Assembly: GCA_009869945.1 (NCBI GenBank)
Contig: WIXG01000416.1
Span: 1 to 60,211, forward strand
DNA: 60,211 nt
Direction of reading: 5' to 3'
Origin: Mesaphorura yosii
Taxonomy: Eukaryota; Arthropoda; Collembola; Poduromorpha; Tullbergiidae
The position numbers and the translations under genes are program-made. Shown here piece by piece: positions 23,801 through 39,152 of this stretch. The notes under the pieces were generated by a model. The model ran no database searches, had not been told where the DNA came from, and worked only from the letters and a program-made list of their open reading frames with translations. How positions within the stretch are numbered: position 1 is the first letter of the stretch; each line of letters opens with the position of its first letter.

Positions 23801-26800
23801 CGGCGTGTCAATTGAATTTTGCGGTTGCGGTACGGAAAAGTTGTCCGTATTTGATATTATGCAAATTAATAAAATCAGAGCGAGCACAGGGAAGGCAAAC
23901 ATTTGCTCGTGTGAGAGGTGTTGAACCGAGCAAACAAGTCGCATTCATATTCAAATCAGATTTCAAGCTGGGAGGCTCGTAATTTTGGTGCTGCTAATAA
24001 TTTAATCTTGACATATGACATGCAAATTGATTCCAAGCACACGGAGGAATGCGAATGTGAGAAGTCAGGCCGAGCCCGAGTTTGCTCAAAATATGTAAAT
24101 AATTCCAGTCAGCGTGAAGAAGTCGAGATGCGTGATTCAAGATCTCAATTTCCCCCGGTCGCCGTGTCGGGGTGAAAGTCAAACCAAGTCAGCAGGAACA
24201 GAAAGTCAAGTCGGTGAAAGCAAGCAGGGCAGATGCAGCAGTAAAGGCAAGCCAGCCAGATAGCAATGATAATAATGTCCATTCAATTTAACGAGCATTA
24301 ATCACGAGTAAATGGCCGTTAATAATAATAAAGACGGAGGAAGCCCGGCAGCAGCGAAAGCAGTGAAAGCAGTTGTAGTAAAAGAGTCGTAAACTCGTTT
24401 CCTTCCCGTTGCCGTGCCGTGCCGAGCTGGCGCCTGGCGTGGCGAAATGCTTACATCTCTTACATTTCATTGCGATGCGACGAGAAAGGCGAGCGGCGAA
24501 AGGCGATTGTCTGTGCTCATTCATTAATAAAACTAATTTTCCTGTTGGTCCAAACTTTTGCATTGCATTGCTCTCGCCACTTTCACTCGCAGCACTCGTA
24601 ATGGATCACAGGCACTGGCGAATGCGAAGCAGAGGACAAAGATGCCCGTGCTTGTGCTTTACGTTTACGTATGTAGATGGACATTATTTATCAAAGTGTC
24701 ATCACCTCGCCGTGCCTCGCCATCGCCATCCATTCAATTAACACTTGAACTCATGCTTCTTCCTTCGCTTTCGCAGAGAGTGTGAAGAAATTAACTAATT
24801 ACAAAGAACGGACGGGGAGACACGAATGGGCATGGATTTGATCTCGTTAGATGTAAATTGAGTGCACGCGAGCTGCGCTCTAAGCTGGTCGGCTGCAAGA
24901 TTTGGCCGGTCAAAACTGAACTGCACCACTGCACGTCCAAAGAGAAAGTAAGGAGAAAGCAGCGGCGGCAGCAGCAGCCGAGACGAGACTACTCTTATGT
25001 CATCTCACACGCAATCCACGCAAGCAGTGCACTGCACGCTACCAAGAAATTGGTTTAATTGAGAAAACGTCAAAATGAAGTGATATAATGATACAACAAA
25101 AGTAATGGACTCTTTTCTTCCACTTTCAACTTCTCTTCGTCTTCGCCGTTCCTGAGATTGAGATTTTCTCAACAACGCAGCGGCAACGACAACAAAAGAC
25201 AGACTTCTTCAATGAACTGCCGTGCCCGTGCTCGGGTCGGGCCAAGGCTTGGCAGTGACAATACATTATAATATACACTACACGCAGCAAAATACGACGA
25301 GTACACTTCTGCGGTGGTGCTTTCTCTCACTTTCTCCTGTGTTACTAGAGCGAGAACGAGAATAAGAACAAGAACACAAGAGTCCTCGAGATTTCTGTCG
25401 CCATTGCCCAGGCGGGCGCTCTTCATCATTTCAACAACACACTACACGCTGGACATGTGTAACATAAATTGGTACAACAAATACACGCACTCGCACCACG
25501 CACGAAACACGGAATACAAGCACAAGAGCGGGCGCATTAATGAAAGTCCGGCAGCCGGCCGCGGCATTCCTTTGTTCGTGTGCAGTCTGCTGTTGCTGTC
25601 TCCTGCCTGCCTGCACTGGACATTTGCAGTGCAGGATATAATTCAATTTGTACGGGACAGCACAGCACGGCAATGTTGTGCTTTTACTCGAGCGTAATTC
25701 GCCATTCGCACGTTACGAGGATTTCCGCCGCCGCCGCGACCGTAAAAGAATCACAGCTTCATTTACGCGACGAACACGGAAGAAAGTGTGAAAAAGAAAA
25801 TGAGAAAGCATTTTGAGCAAAAGCAAAGGCAGTGGCTGCATGGTTGGTGAATTGAAATGAAAGCGTCGCGCCGCGCCGCCGCGCGTTAGGAATTCCCTCA
25901 CAGCCCGTATATGAACTCATTCATTCATTCAACTCACTGCAAATTAGCTGCTGCTGCCCTTCACCATTTGCTTCTCGTGTCGGTTGCATGTAAAGTGCAT
26001 AAAGACATTTCAAGGAGCAGAACAGAGCAAAGTAGAGGCACGTAGAAAGAAAGAGAAAGTTCAATTTGGTTGGTTTTGTGTGCGGAATGTTGTTGGGATT
26101 TTTCCCTTGCCTGCCTACACGCTAAGAACAAAATATATTCCAAGATTTCCACTTAATTTACCAAAAATACAAGGAGAAGAGGTTGGCGGAGGAGAAAAGA
26201 GAAAGACGGGCTGCTAATGAGTTTTTGTGAACACTTTTATTATGAGCCAAGAGAAACTGCTCGACTGCGACTCTGTGATCTAGAGATGCTGGATGCTGGT
26301 AAACTGGAGAGGGTCGAGTCTTGTCGAGTCGTGCTGGCCTGCTGTAGCTGTGTTGTAGTTGGCAATATTAAAAAAGAGATTTCTCTCTTAGTAAGCACAC
26401 AGCCAAGCCGTGAAGAAGGAGAAACCAATTCAAAAGAACTTGACAAAAAACACTGGTACTCATTTACCAGATATAAATATGTATGTATGTTAATATTATG
26501 CAAGGCGACGGGCCAGACGGGGAAAGTTCAAAGGGAAATTAGCTGAGACGAGAAAAACGTCGTGCAAAATTTACGAGCTTTTTGAACCCGCACAGCACCG
26601 CACTGCACCCGGATTTTGGACAGCCACGATTCGAGATTTTCAAATTGGCCAATCGATCGCACCATGCATTCATGCGGGATTAAGATTATGAAATCGTATT
26701 GCGTGAATCTGTGCTGCTGCAGTGCAGGAAAGATGATGTATTTCTAGAGAAAGTACGACTGACTCTGCCGTTGCTGTTGCTGCTGCTGTAATAATCTTAA

Positions 26801-29800
26801 TAATAAATTTGTTCTTTTTACGTGCGCGCCGTGCTTCTTTATTAAAACAAAGAGAAGGAAGTGTATTCATCGCGTTAGGGTGAGAGCAAAGTAAAATATT
26901 TAATTTGCTGGAGAGAAAGAATCGCAACAGCAGCAGCAGAAGCATTTGCTTCTCCTGCTTTTCTGCTGCTGGAGAAGAAAGTCTGTAATTTAGGGTGGTA
27001 AATTTTAATGGCAACTGCTGCGACTGATGAAGAAGAACCAAATACCACCACCACCAAAAACTGCTGCAGCGGCGGCTTGTAGATATATTATCTCTTTATC
27101 TCCCTTAATTTTCTCCAAATGTAATAATTTCTACTCTCATTCATTCCGTCCCCACGCCAGTGCGCTACGCGAGCGCAAGAAGAGAACGAGAATGAGAAAA
27201 GATTATTATGCAAGAGAAACGAAAAACTGGCTGCTCCCTTTTAATTCTCTGCGAGCAAAGCAATGCAATGCAAAAATCTTAGCTTCCAAGGAAATTTGTC
27301 CGACACCGTCGCCGTGTCTTTGCATTGCGATTGCCCGTGGCGGTGGCAGTGGCAAGCAATCTAATTTCTTCGTGGCGCGTCCTGGCTTGGCTTGACTGCC
27401 AGCCGCCAGCCTTCGTTATCGTCACTCGCATCATCATCATCATCGTGTTAATAAAGCGTAATTTGATTCAGACAAAAAATAAAGAAAAACTGAAAACTTT
27501 ATTAACAAGATTTCAAAGAATTCATCACGAAAGTGCATCATCACGAGTTCGCGAGTGCAAAGCGTCTTGGGCATTACGGGCAGGCATCGCATGATACGGT
27601 CATTAATAAACTCTTTCTTGCTTGCCGTTTGCTTATCAGCAGAGGCCGAGCCAACACGCAAACTTCATTAAAAGTCTCCGTCGAAGCAAGCGAGCACTTG
27701 AGGGCGACACGAGCACGAGAAACTTTCGAGATGAATATTTTTTCTAATTTCATTTTTGTGGTTTTCGGCTGTGTCTCGTATTTGTTTCTGGGAAACCTCG
27801 TAAAAATTTGATGAGCTCGTGTGAGCGTATACGGTGCGGTTATTTACATGAACTTTGTCACATCATTATACATGCTCTTAACATGGCTTCATGGCTCGGC
27901 TTGGCTTGGTATGGCTTGAGAAGAGATTAATAAAGTAGTTCAGTACAAATGCACACGCGTAGACAGTTCCTTGGAGGTTCATAGACTTCTCAATTATTTA
28001 AAAACTTTTTTCCTCCTACTTGCACTCGAGACTCGGGGATTTGGGCTAAATTACAGCAACAACTGCGACAGGATTCCGTCACAGCACAGCGCAGCACAAC
28101 AGGAATTCATTTATTTCGTCTTTGGTCTTTGAAGATCCACCCGAGAAAGCGGGGAAGGTAAAAACGCGAAGAAGATTCAAAGAGAAAAACTCGCATTAAT
28201 TCGTGTATCGTATATTTGGCGTATTGACAATTTTTAATGAATTCGTTTAATTGCGTTGCTCATTTTACCCTTCCCTTCGCCCAGCATTTTTCCGTGTTCG
28301 CCGCGTCGTCGAGCTTTTGCCCTGTCGTCCTTGCACTTTGTACCTGGCTGACTGGCTGCCGCGGCTTTAATTGAGAGTTAAGACACAAAGCACAGCAGGT
28401 TCAGATTTCAATTAGAAACAATTCGCATTCGCATCGATGAATGAATCCTTGCGAGTGCAGCAGTACAGTGGGAAAGAATAAATAATAACTTGCCATTATT
28501 ACTTGCCGTATTTTTTCCGTTCGCGTACGTAATTTATTAACGACTGCGGGAACGGGAAAAATGAGAAAGTTTCGGTAACGGTAATGGCACGCGCACGGGA
28601 ACATATTTTTTGGCAGCTTTCACCGTGCCCGTGCCGCCGCCTTATTTTATTACGATCATCATCGCCGCCGTCGAAGAGCGAGCAGGAGTCAAGCCAAAAG
28701 ACAGCAAAAGCAACAACGCGCCGCGCCAAAACCCGAAAATGAGCAAATGACAAGGCAGCTGAGTGCGGAGTGAATATTTATTTTCCCAGGACTTTTATTT
28801 TATTTTTACTTTTAAAAGGTTTCTCTAATAACTTTTTTCTTCGTAATTATTAGTCAAATCTGTAGGAGGCTTGACGATGATACTCAGTCATTGGCTTTGA
28901 TTGAGTTATAATGTTCTGTATTTTTTCATTAATTGCATCAGTCAGCAGAGGGGAGACGCACGGCACGAAAAAATCCGTATGGCAGGCATGATGAATAAAG
29001 GGAATAAACTTCAAAGTCAAGTCAAGCCAGGATAATGTCTTAATGGCATGCAAGGCAGCAGCCGGAGAAAGTGAGCCGTGCTTTCACCGGGCCGAGTAGT
29101 ATTGCCATTATTGATGAGAATTAAAACTGCTGTTGAATATTTAAAAATCCTACGCATATAATTATCGATGCTTTCTCAAGTCTCAAATCTCGTTTTGCCC
29201 CCACACACGTGCTTGCACCGGCCTTTCACCTTGCTTTCTCTCTGCGCTGCCCCCACGCCAGCGATGTAGGGCCGCCTGGCGGCCAGGCTTATCAGGGCAA
29301 GTGCCAAGCTCGGCGCTCCACGTGCACACGTATAATTTTCCCAGAGAGAAAGCAGTGAGCTTCGACAGCGAAGCTCGGTTCACGAAACTCAGACGCAGCA
29401 GACGACGATGCTTGGAACTTGTTAGAGAGAAAAGTAAACTTTGTTCACAAATTTTTGTACGACTCGTCCGATGTACGACTCGGCTCATACATTACATTGC
29501 TTAGGGTGCTTAGTGGCATGCACATCGCCATCGTCGTCGTAGTCGTAATGTATGCATCAATTCTCAATGTAAAGAGAACTTTCTCCAAACTCCCAAACTA
29601 CTTTTTCTACTTTACTTTACTTTTTAGTTAAAACTTTTCTGTAGAAAAAGTTTCTCTGCTGCTGCTTGCGCTACTCTGCTGCTCGTAGTTTCGTACTTAC
29701 ACGAAATTGTGCAAAAAAGTTTGTTCATGCTTTCGTGCTGCCTTGCTTTTGCTTTCTCCGTACTACGCTATCCTTCGTCGCTATGCTCTGCCGTGGATTT

Positions 29801-32800
29801 TGAAGGATTCCGGCCGTGCATACGATTGAAGTAGCGACTGAACCAGAAGATAGGCACGAGATTCCAGAAGTTTGAAGACTAGCAAGCTAGCAACACAACG
29901 CAAACGTCGCACCGGTTCTTTGAATTTCATTTCAAAATGGTACTCAATGTTATTACGGTGTTGGTTTTATCATCATCGCGGCAGCAGCAGCGTGGAGATG
30001 AGATCGCAAGCGAAATCAGTTTTGCGTGCTTCTACCTACGCGGAATCCATCGAAGTATTATTAGAACTACTTTACATTAATTTAATTCCACGTGTACGTC
30101 GTACGTAGCATTTTTAAGGCTCGCAGAAGGAAACTTTATTGCGTCTTTACTTTGCACTGCGCGGCGCGGCTAAATTTAAATATGAAGTCATTCTTTGTTA
30201 CAGTCGCAGTCATGTCGGCGTAGGCGCGGCTGACTGAGACAGATTATGTCATTAAAAATTAAATGTGTGTGCTTTCTCTTGAAATTTGTGCGTGATGGAT
30301 GACGGCGTGGCGACCGGCGAGAGAATTTTTGTTCATAAGAGTACGACCGGATTTTATTAGCGAATTAATTCATGAGAAAAATGAGTAACTCAAAGAAAGT
30401 CGCGAGTCGCAGTCGTGAGACAATCGCGCGAGTAAAGAAATCCGAAATCTGATCCAACATCCTTCGAGCGTATCTTTCGTCAGGCACGGAGCTGGTAACG
30501 TCAATCACGATTCACGAAAGAAGAAATGTAACCTTGGCGCAGCAGAAAGTTTTCATTTTCGGGCGCTCGGCTTTCATCGCAATAATCGTAACTCTCCTCC
30601 GCGGCAGTACAAAAAAAGAAATCTCAAATCCGCTCTTATTGAGGAAATCCTTCGATAAACGAAAATCGCAATCGCGAGAGCAAACTCAACGCAAAATCCG
30701 TCATGCATTCGATGTAACGCGAAAATCCATTGTGTCGGATCACAATGGAATTCTGTTCTACGCGCGCCCGTGTCATAAAACGCCAAGGCAAAACCAAAAC
30801 GACAAAGCCATCGTTCAGTTCCATTTAGACTTCTACTAAATGACGCAAACGCAAAAAAAAAACGGAATCCTCACGAATGCATTGCATTCAATTAATAAAA
30901 TTACCAATCCGCGGCCGCAAGAATTCGTAATTCACGGGCCAGCATCAATTTCTTTTCTTTCGGGATGGCGACACCTTGCACGCATTTGCACGCACCCGCG
31001 CCACAGTCACAGCCGAATTATGGATTTAATCCCGCAGTATGTGTATTTGTATTTCCTCGAAGGAAGCAATTTTCATCGTTCTGGTAGCTCTGAAGACTCG
31101 AAGTCCCATAAACCGCACACCTTCCGCAGTGGTTTATGCCCACGATGTCCATTCACACGGGACACGCGACGATTCACGAATTTACCGGGCCCAGCCGCCG
31201 TAAACTCTCATTACGCTCCTGGCCAGCTCGGCTTGAGAATTGTTCTCCAGACTACAGGGCTCATGCTACCAGGAAGGCAGGCATAAAATCCTTCTTGAAA
31301 TGAAGATAATCTCCACTCGCACTCGCAGGTCGTAGCGGGAGAGAAACGAGCAGAGTGAGTCGTAATTTCACATCTCGTGCTGAGAAAGTACGCCGTGCCC
31401 GGCTAATTCTATGCTTGTCAGTCATGCAATGCAGCGCAGCGCAGCGAATTCTTTCCCGGACTGTCTTTATAATTTTTCTAACCACAGGTTGTAATCGGGC
31501 CTTAAATTATTGTGGTTGGTAGCATGCACGACGCACGGGTCAGTTTGGTTTACAAGCTGTAATTACCGTCCTCATGTTTATCGTTCTCGTGTTCGTTCTC
31601 TCCGAACCGCGAACGGAAAATAATCGTCAATCGCCGAACAAACACGAAAGACGGCAAGAATTTAGAATTTACGAGCAAGAAAAACGTGATACAACAAGAA
31701 TAAGAGGCGAGGCTCCGAATTCGTCCATAATTAATTAGTAAATTACAAATTGGGGCTTGTTTCCTGATTGAGCAACCGTTTTTCATACATTTTAGACTTT
31801 CCCTTCGCATTTAAACGTATGGCAGCTGTTTACATAGTACGATTTTGCCTTGCCTCTGCATTATGTCATTACGCATTCACGCATTCTCGCGGCTTACCCT
31901 AATTTACACAGATTTACCACGGAGACAAGAGACGTGAGAATGAGAAGCGGCAAAAAAAAATGCGGAAGCAAAATGCAAAATGATCTCCGAGAATAACAAA
32001 GCGCCCGCGTACCGCCACGCCGACTTGAATGGGGTGAATTTTTCAAGTCAGCTCAAGCGAGAAAAAAATAAAAGAGAAAAGAGGCACAAGAAAAATGCTC
32101 GCATTCAATTCATTCAGCCAAGTGAAAATTCCCTCGAGTGCCTTGCCAGTCTGTGCTTGCTTGCATGCATGCAAAACAAGGCAGGCAGTAGGCAAGAAGG
32201 CACTTGTTGGCAATTTGTAAGATGAGAGGAGATCATATGCATAAATGTTTCAGCCTCTTCCTTCCTCACTGCGACTCGGTGGACCAAAATTACTAAATCT
32301 AGCGTTACATTGCATTTCCTTCCTTTCCTTGCCTTTCCTTGGCTTGCGTAACGTTTTATGGGCTCGGGTTTTATTGCCTATTATCGTCTCGTAACCTTTG
32401 CCCACAAATTAGCCCGACTAAGATGACTTTCTTTTGCGGAGAAAATGCACGCTAATAAAGACTTCAGCTATTAAATGCGATAAAATGAGTAGTCAAATTT
32501 AATGTACTGCAGTGATTTCAACTTTCTTGCCGACATTTTTATGTTTCACGGTTGATTTTTTCATTTATTTCGATTCTCGACGCGGTGTGGACTCTCAATT
32601 CTCAATTTCATTTGGTTTGAATCTCATTTCGAGTCCAAATATCTCGACTCCTTTACATTTCATCTGCATTGCATTTCGAATTCGAATTCTGATGCTGATC
32701 CTTGAGTTGGAGTGGTCCGACGAAGATATGCACGGAAAAAGTATTTTCTCATTTCTCCAGGGAGCGAGCGGGTCGAGGACGCGGAGAGGACGAGACGAGT

Positions 32801-35800
32801 GAAATGTAGAAGCTGAAGCAGAGGAGAGGACGGTCAGTTCTCTTCTACCGTCGTGAAAGGGGAAGATGCAAAACACAAAATACAAAACATCGTGGCAGCG
32901 AAGCAGGGTAGCAGCAAACTTATTATCACATTCAGACCAGCAACAGACCGACCAACTTTTACTTTCTGACGAGTTTCTGTTCCTCCACCGCGTCCGTCTT
33001 CTTCAGGGAAAAGTTACCGATTTCATAACCATTTTGTGTCAATTTCTGACACAAACAGAATTTCACTTGTCCGTGCCACGAAACTCAACTCGAAACAGCA
33101 AGCACAACGGGCTGCATTGTGAACGATGAACGCGGACGACGGACGCGACGAGAAAAGTTTGTAACTTGAAACTCGGCGCGGCTCAGCGACTCGGGCAGGG
33201 CCGTGCCAGGTTTTGGTCTCTGCAGGTTTTATTCTGCTGTCCACGCGCACACTTGACTGAATTCGACGGCATGGCTTGGCATGGCTTCTGATTAGGCTGT
33301 TGGACAATTTATTATTGTATTTCCCCGTGCCGTGCCGAAGGATTTACACGTACACGAAAATATTGGATTAAGTTTACTTTTGTACGGGAAGGGTTCACGT
33401 TCGTTCAGTTTACAAGTGACAAGGTAACAGCAGTAAGGCGATGGAAATGGAATAAATGTCCCTTGACTTTCTTTATTTCGTCCTCGTCGTTTTCTCTTGA
33501 GAAATGGGCACTGGCTCATAAAGTCGGCCTCAGCGTCTCAGCAGCCCGGCTTACGTGAATTACATCACATTTTTGGAGAAAGTTAAAGTCAGAATCATTT
33601 AAAAGCTGCACACATCGAAAACCGACGCGAAAGGTGAAATAAAATTGTTTTTATTGGCTGAATTCACTTATGGAAATGGCAACGAGCCGAACCGAAACGT
33701 AAGTTCGGTTGTGAGTCGAGAGTCGAGTCGAGTCAAGAGGGTTAAAGGATTTTATAGCCACTTTCCGATACTCCACTGTGCGCTGAGATAATGCGGCTCG
33801 AGTGCATTATGACATGACATTATGTCAAGTTTGTAATGCAAAATGTAATGTAATGCGATCCAGATCCTTAAAACAATCCACCCTTCCGCGTTTGGCATTT
33901 TATTGCGATCGGAATACGCGCCGAGCGCGAATTCAAGGAAAATACGTGCCGGCAGTGAATCCTTGCTCCTGAAATCCTGGAGAAAAATTAAAGAAGAGAA
34001 AGTGTCGCAGGTTTTGTTAAGAGTTAAGCCTTTCCTAAATTACGCTCACACCCGCACTCGCACCCTCGTCGCTTGTGCTTTCACTTCGGAAGCATCTCAC
34101 GTCATTAAATCATTTAAAAGTGTCGTTTCTATGTTTACACACGTACGACGATACGACGCGTCGGCTTTTTATTATCGTGTTCATCTCCGCACGGAATTTC
34201 TCCGTCTTTGCTTTATTTACCTTGTATTACAAGCCAAGACGGAGCGCGTCGCGCGACACTGCGCTTTATTAGCTTAGAAAAATTCATACTTTTATCCCTC
34301 TCGTCATCGCTCTTGAGTTCAGATCTTTGGATCTCACATCATCTCTGCCCTGCTGCCTGTCTGCCCTCACTGCACGTATTTTATGGCTTTTATCCCATTC
34401 AGGCAGCAAGCAGGTGAATAAAGCATTGACGTTCAGGCATTCTCAAGCTTCTGCGTCCGCGCTCTGCATTCATGCCGTGCCACATTATTTACTATTCACT
34501 ATTCACCCTGTTACAATGTCCCACAATGCATTTCGTATTCATATTCAAATTCCAGTCAGCCTTGCCTACATTAACACGAACAACGCGTAACGCGTTTTGT
34601 ACAACTACTTGAATGATGATAATATTTTACTCGTGCTCGTCGTCTTCGCCGTGCCGTGGAGAAAGATTGTTATTTTATATTCCAATTCAATGACTTCCAT
34701 CCACACTTTCTTGCTCTGCTGCCGCAGTCGCAGTCGTTGCTTTCAATTTACGACTGCGACCGCAGCAGCCTGGCTTGGCTTTTGTGTGGAGAAAGTCGCT
34801 ATTCGCATTTCTCACCTTGTACGAGATCATTTCGCATTCCACAACGACGTGGCATGCAAATGGCATGGAGTTAACCCTTTCACACTCACGCTGTGAAGAA
34901 GCCCCACAAAATCACCATCGCCACGACCGTCTTTACACGGTGCTTTATATTCATAACTCATGTGGTGGCACCGCCAAGCCGCCGCGCCGTCGAAAAGTTG
35001 GTTGCCGACACGTCGGTCCCTAACGCTGAATACGCAATTTTCACTTTTGTTCGGACTCCTTTGCTTGTGGTTGATTTTTATTTACTCTCACAATTCACTC
35101 GAAGTCGAATTCGAGTGAATTCGTCTCACCGCACCGCCAAACGCGTACGAGTAATATTTCTGACGACTCCGACGAATTTGAATATCTTGCAAAGGGTTGC
35201 TCGTCTGAATTCATATTTATTTTATTACCATAATATTTATTGTACACGCCTCGCGCGTGTAAAATGCTTCAGTGGACCAAAATCTTACAGTGACAGTCGT
35301 TACAGCAGCTAAACAGAAAATTCCTGAAGCCAGAATCAAAGACGCGACGCGACCCGTCGCGTTGCGTTCAGAAACCACGATAGAAGAATGTGGCTTTCTG
35401 CTCAGGAATTTGACGGAGAAAGGCAAAGAATTTGAAATTCCTAGCCATCGGCCTTGGAGAAAGTCAAGAAAGCAGCTCAGCACAGCTCAGCGTTTTCTTG
35501 AAGGCAGTGGTCATAATAATTAGAGTCAGTCGTAATGCGGTTATAAATTTTGAAATTGTGGATTTTAAGGAAGTCTGAGCGGCCGTGGTGAAGAATGGAA
35601 CAATTTGGGAGAGTTGATGGTTAGTTAATAATGTCGTCTGCACTGCTCTCGACTCGCCCAGCACAGGCGAAGGCTCATCTATTTAATAGTATACAATAAA
35701 ACGGTGCACTAAAGAAATAATAAAAAAGGACGAGCCCGTCAGCCTCCTTGCCTTTGCCTTGGCCGGGATGAAGTTGATCATCGTCGTCATTCTCGTCCTC

Positions 35801-38800
35801 GTCATCTTCTCAAGACAAGACAAGTGAAAGTATTTCACTTTCCCCACATTTCGCATCGCACATGTCACCACTTACTCGAGCCTTCTTCTCGTCTCGCCAA
35901 GTCAGTCATTTCGTCAGCCGGGCGGGCCGGGAATTCTTCGGGAAAACTTTCCAACTCATAATTTGGTCGTATTTATTACGCGCTTCATTTGACGGGCGAA
36001 ATGAGACAGAAAAAAGTAGCAAACGGGAGAAGAAGAGTCGTGGTCCTGTGCTGGAGAATTTTAGTATCTGGCCAAATGGGGCATCATCGCCGAGCGAAGC
36101 GCGCGGCACGACGACACAATAATCGCATAATAGCAATATTGCCATTGCCGTTGCCGGCTTATATTATTGTTTATATTAAGAAACTGGAAACTGGATGCTG
36201 AGGAATTTTATTAAGATATTTTCACCATTCACTTGGGCGATCCGAATTTTACGGCCCGCGCATGACGCAACGCGCGACGCGAGTCAGAATTATGATCGCT
36301 AAACATGTTGTTCTCTTCAGTCTGTAATGAATACGAATTCATAAATGCGTGCATGTATTCGTTTCCTTTTCGTGGGGGTGGCTGCATCAAATTCGTATTA
36401 CGAGACACGAACACAAACACATGTCGCTACTCACGACTTGCGAGTATCGAGTTTCGAACGCATCGCGTACGTGACGGTGACGCGTGGACGCGTGACTCAG
36501 AAATTCATAAACAAATTCCAAAAATTCAGAGAAAGTGAGCCTTACACAAAAAATGCCTGCCATGTGCGACAGAATATTTTATGAATTTCGGCCTGTAGCC
36601 CAAAGCCCAAATCTGGGCAAATTGCCTTGCGTTTTTCGGTTTTTCGTCAACTGCGCATAGAAAATGTATGGATTTGTGTGAATATGCTTACCTTAAATGG
36701 ATAAATTCTTCGTCGTATCGGACATCATCGACGAATGGATGAATAACATGAATTTAGATGGTAGATTTTAATTGGAGACTTAATTTAAATTGTATTTTCA
36801 AGTTTTTCACATTCAAATATCTGCAATCACTACAGTTCGATTGTTCTTCACTTTTTACAACGAAGAGTCTTCCGGAAATGAGTGAATAAGTTCAGATGCA
36901 GATGCTGATACGGAAAAAGATGCGGATGTAGCACGAGACGAGCCACGAGCACAGAGCAGATCGCAGCCAGCAACGGAGCACGCAACAAGCGTCCTGAACC
37001 CTTGTCGTACCACGACTGAATGAGATCTTGAGAGAAAGGATGAGATGCAAGCAAGGTAGCAAGGAGAAAGCCAGGCCGTGCCGTGCCGTAAACGTCTTTT
37101 TCCGTGAGCGTACTCGTATTTTGTAGTTGTAGTTTTCCGTCCGTCTCTCGTCTATCGTCTCTGCTTGATTTACTTTTGCCGTGCAGTGGGGTAAAAAGTA
37201 AAAGAGCCAGGAGGGTGAAAATACTAAAATACAAAGGCAAGCGAGTGAAAGCTCTCAAAACCGGGCACGGCACGGCAAGACGAGACTCAAGAATGCAATG
37301 CAGTACACGTTGGAATTCGAGTTGGTGTGCTGTACACAGCTTAATACTTTATTGTATTACTTTTACAACCCCTCGCTGAGCCGTCCGAGCCGCCGTCCGT
37401 GTCCACGGCCACGGCGACCAACTTTGGACGGACGCGGACGCACACACAAAGTAAACTTCTCGTAAGTAAAAACTCTAAAACAATTTAACATTATTACAGT
37501 GAAACTTGTCAAAGGGCCATCGCCATCGCCAATGCACTACTGACCGACTGCAAATGAACTACACGACCCGACCGGTGCGGCGACGGGGAAAGTTTTTGTT
37601 TTGGTCCACTTTCGCCTTTGTTTTGTTTGCATCTGTGAATAATCAGCCAAATTGCAAGGAAAACGGTAGAATTTGTGCATAGCAATTTATCCTTGCTCGG
37701 GTATTTTTGAAAAGGTGTACGTGTTTAGGCTGCGCGAATTTGTTTACCGATGCACTTTTTCGCTCGAACCGCACAAGCTCGTTGCACAAAAGATAAACTC
37801 GCTGCATACTGCATGCATGCACGAAAGTCTAAAAGATGCAGACGATTGTATTTTTGCCCTTATCATCATCGCAAATAACTCCAAAACTCCATCCTCGAGT
37901 GCATTGCGGCGTGGCGTAGTGAGCCTGACAACAACTTTCTTTCGTTTCCCATTCTTCTTGATTAGCGATCTACTTCTTGTTCATGTTCATGTTCATGTCC
38001 TTGCTTGTCCTTGCTGCTTGGAGCCACGTTCGTAATGATGACTGGCGCCAGCCAGCCGCCGAATGGGCACGGCGATAGCGATTGAAGGTTATTGGAAAAT
38101 ATATGCTGAGTAGGCTGGCTTTATTTAACACTCGTCGGCCAGAGTATTCAAGTGCAGCGAATAATTTATGGTGAAACTCCTAAAAAAAGTTGTTCGAAAG
38201 GTCAAAGCAGTAGTGAAAAAGAAGAAAAGAACCCGGATTATTACGCGATCGCGATCTTGCTTGATGCTGACGACTTCATCTTCTTTTGCTCGTGCTCGGT
38301 TTTATTGGAGTCGGAAGGTAATAATAATTATTGGCTGGCTTGGCTTGGCGTGAGTTTTTATGAGCACGGGCACGAGTGCAATAAACTCGAAGGCGGTCAA
38401 TTTACATGGCGGGCGGCGAGGCTAGTGGAATTCTTAACCCAAATTCAATTGGACCGATGCGGATGCGAGCTGGAAGCCTGGAAGACGATTGCAAATGCGA
38501 ATCTGCACCCCAACCTGAAAGAATAATGAAATTTTGAGATCCGTGCAAGCTGTTGCTGCTGCTCCGCATTCGCCATTCGCCATGTGCATCTTTCGCTCGA
38601 ACGGGAATTCAAATGAATGAATCTGGAATTTACTTTAGTTACTTACTCGTAACTCGTCCGTCGAGCTCGTAGCATATTTTCAATATAAACGCATCGCGTG
38701 TCCGGAATTTCAATTTATTTCGTTGGCTGAGCTGGAAACTTAGATTGGAAGTTGGTCGGTCGTGGCTGTGGTTCGTCTTCGTCGTCCAAGATGCGAAATA

Positions 38801-39152
38801 GCAGCGAAATCTTTCGCTGCTTCCAATCATCATCATTTTTCAATTAAATTAAACATCCAGCCAAGCCTTAGCTGATTGATAGCACATTACTTGGTATTCA
38901 AGGCCCAGCCAACTTTCTCCGACCGACCGTATTGTTGTTTTTCATTCGGGAAAAGAAAACAAGTCATCCGAGTATCTCAGCAGTCGAGTCGAAAGATGCG
39001 GATGAGATGAGGAAGCTATTTTAAAACCAGAACAGCAAGAGAAAGTCAAGTCAAGTTTGGCGAGGCAAGAACAAAAAAGGCAAGGGGAATTTTAATTGCC
39101 TTTTCTTTCATACTAAAAATTCATTAAATACTTTACGTTGCTGGGTTCTTAG
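20887..39152. other. Gene desert upstream of Myt1
   Basis: I see no exon with credible splice sites or a recognisable protein in these 18 kb. The sequence is a patchwork of AT-rich stretches, CG-containing words, small simple repeats (for example GTGTT near 21830, TTCATG near 37980, ATTC near 25922) and repeated GAGAAAGT, GCCGTGCC and TTGCC words. Because the Myt1 coding exon starts with a splice acceptor, part of this may be its first intron. Long non-coding surroundings are typical of developmental transcription factors. No tRNA or other structured RNA gene was recognised. Confidence 0.55.

Noticed and set aside
38152..38526. 124-codon plus-strand frame
   Set aside because: It starts without ATG, has no domain pattern, and lacks splice or promoter context.
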